Source: Nostoc sp. UHCC 0926
GTDB taxonomy: Bacteria; Cyanobacteriota; Cyanobacteriia; Cyanobacteriales; Nostocaceae
DNA: 64,000 bases
Direction: 5' to 3'
Assembly (NCBI RefSeq): GCF_028623165.1
Contig: NZ_CP117768.1
Location: 1,178,001 to 1,242,000, forward strand
The position numbers and the translations under genes were made by a program. Shown here piece after piece: positions 63,268 to 64,000 of this stretch. The notes beneath the pieces were generated by a model. That model worked only from the letters and a program-made list of their open reading frames with translations, was not told the DNA's origin and made no database searches. Each line of letters opens with the position of its first letter. Within the stretch, counting starts at the first letter, position 1.

Positions 63268-63702
63268 CTAACTTGTCGTAGCTGCTTTGTTGCCATTTTT
63301 GCTGCCGTTGCCGTTCACGCTGGCAATGAATGACGGTTGCTGTGAACTGGGAACTGGTGACTCACCTCGCAGTCCCTTATGGCGCTGGTTCTTAGGAACA
63401 CCTCCCGCCATGCCGTACTCCACACTGCTTTTACCATATTGAGTAGCAACTCCTAACAGCATATGCTCTGCCATATCTGCTAACTCGCGCTCTGTTTGGA
63501 GCATGTCATGGTACATCTTATCAAGGTTGGAAAGAGCAGTGTTGTATAAATTCTCTCTATTTCGCATCGTCTCAATTAGGGTTGAGAATGCCGGTAGGGT
63601 GAGTCCATTGCCTACATTTAAATTCGGATCAATTGAGTTGATACCAGCAGCACGACGCGCTGCTTTTTCTAACACCTGAGAGGTTCTTTTTCTGCGAGCC
63701 AT
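63268..63702 (-). CDS. Hypothetical helical protein
   Basis: A 144-residue protein with a very basic N-terminus (MARRKRTSQVLEKAARRAAG), a helical central part (NRENLYNTALSNLDKMYHDM, then LQTERELADMAEHMLLGVAT) and a polar, Asn/Ser-rich tail. No membrane segment or catalytic motif is visible. Similar proteins are annotated as hypothetical in Nostoc; function unknown. Start ATG is preceded by a plausible A/G-rich site. Confidence 0.65.
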   Translation of the reverse strand: MARRKRTSQVLEKAARRAAGINSIDPNLNVGNGLTLPAFSTLIETMRNRENLYNTALSNLDKMYHDMLQTERELADMAEHMLLGVATQYGKSSVEYGMAGGVPKNQRHKGLRGESPVPSSQQPSFIASVNGNGSKNGNKAATTS

Positions 63703-63836
63703 GATCTGAGCCTTGTAATCTAGTACGGTTAATATTCTTTACTTTAAAAAACTTCCGTATTGATCCGCTTGAGAGAACTCCGGCAATTCTCCAATGGTTT
63801 TTGTTACATAGCGATCGTTGTCATGAATGTGCGATA

Positions 63837-64000
63837 TACCGAAATCAGAAAGCAATCAAGCTTTTGAGAAAGCAATATGCCTTTTTACTTGCTGAATCTA
63901 CCGAAATTAGTAAGCAATCAAGTATTTTGAGAAAGCAATATGCCTTTTTGCTTGCTGAATTTACTGAAATAAATACGTGATATACCGAAATGAGAAAGCA
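63837..64000. repeat. Direct repeats, about 63 bp, running off the window
   Basis: Two units starting TACCGAAAT occupy 63837-63898 and 63899-63962. They share AAGCAATCAAG, TTTTGAGAAAGCAATATGCC and TTGCTGAAT. A third partial unit begins at 63983 and reaches the window edge. Spacing and content are not like the 21-bp arrays. No gene is seen in this stretch. Confidence 0.75.

Overview
The window looks like chromosome of a filamentous, Nostoc-type cyanobacterium. The evidence is the many GCGATCGC-type HIP1 octamers, the oxygen-dependent cyclase AcsF of chlorophyll synthesis, a PxcA/CemA proton-exchange protein, several cyanobacteria-only families (DUF2996, DUF3124, DUF5331), and a 693-residue bacterial dynamin that matches, as I remember it, BDLP1 of Nostoc punctiforme including P-loop Lys82. 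No rRNA, tRNA or CRISPR array was found.

Layout. 1-3.4 kb: tail of a polysaccharide glycosyltransferase cluster. 3.4-7.3 kb: membrane protein, 1-Cys peroxiredoxin, Uma2 nuclease-like gene, dead antitoxin, two-domain DUF305 lipoprotein. 7.3-12.4 kb: dynamin locus (small membrane protein, BDLP1, and a second dynamin fused to a J domain). 13.2-19.2 kb: cysteine synthase, 2Fe-2S protein, DUF5331 protein with repeated peptide inserts, YgfZ, a HicB-like gene split by a MITE, PxcA. 19.3-24.5 kb: carbonic anhydrase relic, TPR glycosyltransferase, several insertion-sequence relics and a MalY/PatB lyase. 24.5-29.6 kb: aspartate aminotransferase, RNase T2, PiT phosphate transporter, class I aldolase. 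30.3-36.3 kb: a block with two STAND-like ATPases and a VapBC pair, bracketed by matching repeats; this is the best candidate for an undescribed system. 36.5-41.5 kb: probable 2-oxoglutarate decarboxylase plus succinic semialdehyde dehydrogenase (the cyanobacterial TCA bypass) and an FHA-GAF-cyclase. 41.8-46.2 kb: LysR regulator and a G+C-richer, probably acquired set of oxidoreductase and YciI genes with gene and IS fragments. 46.9-59 kb: DUF3124 lipoprotein, TrkA-like protein, transporter-HEAT protein, IF-3, DMT exporter, DUF2996, TM2 protein, AcsF. 59-64 kb: frameshifted SDR, lactate dehydrogenase, a PD-(D/E)XK protein with a decayed partial copy, and a hypothetical gene.

The window is rich in small repeats: a 146-bp MITE with TA duplications (two nearly identical copies plus a tail), two other short elements with terminal inverted repeats, four tandem arrays that share a 21-bp period, and a dispersed repeat that has entered reading frames as a recurring peptide in two unrelated proteins. 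Gene assignments rest on motifs and remembered family resemblance; no database search was run.
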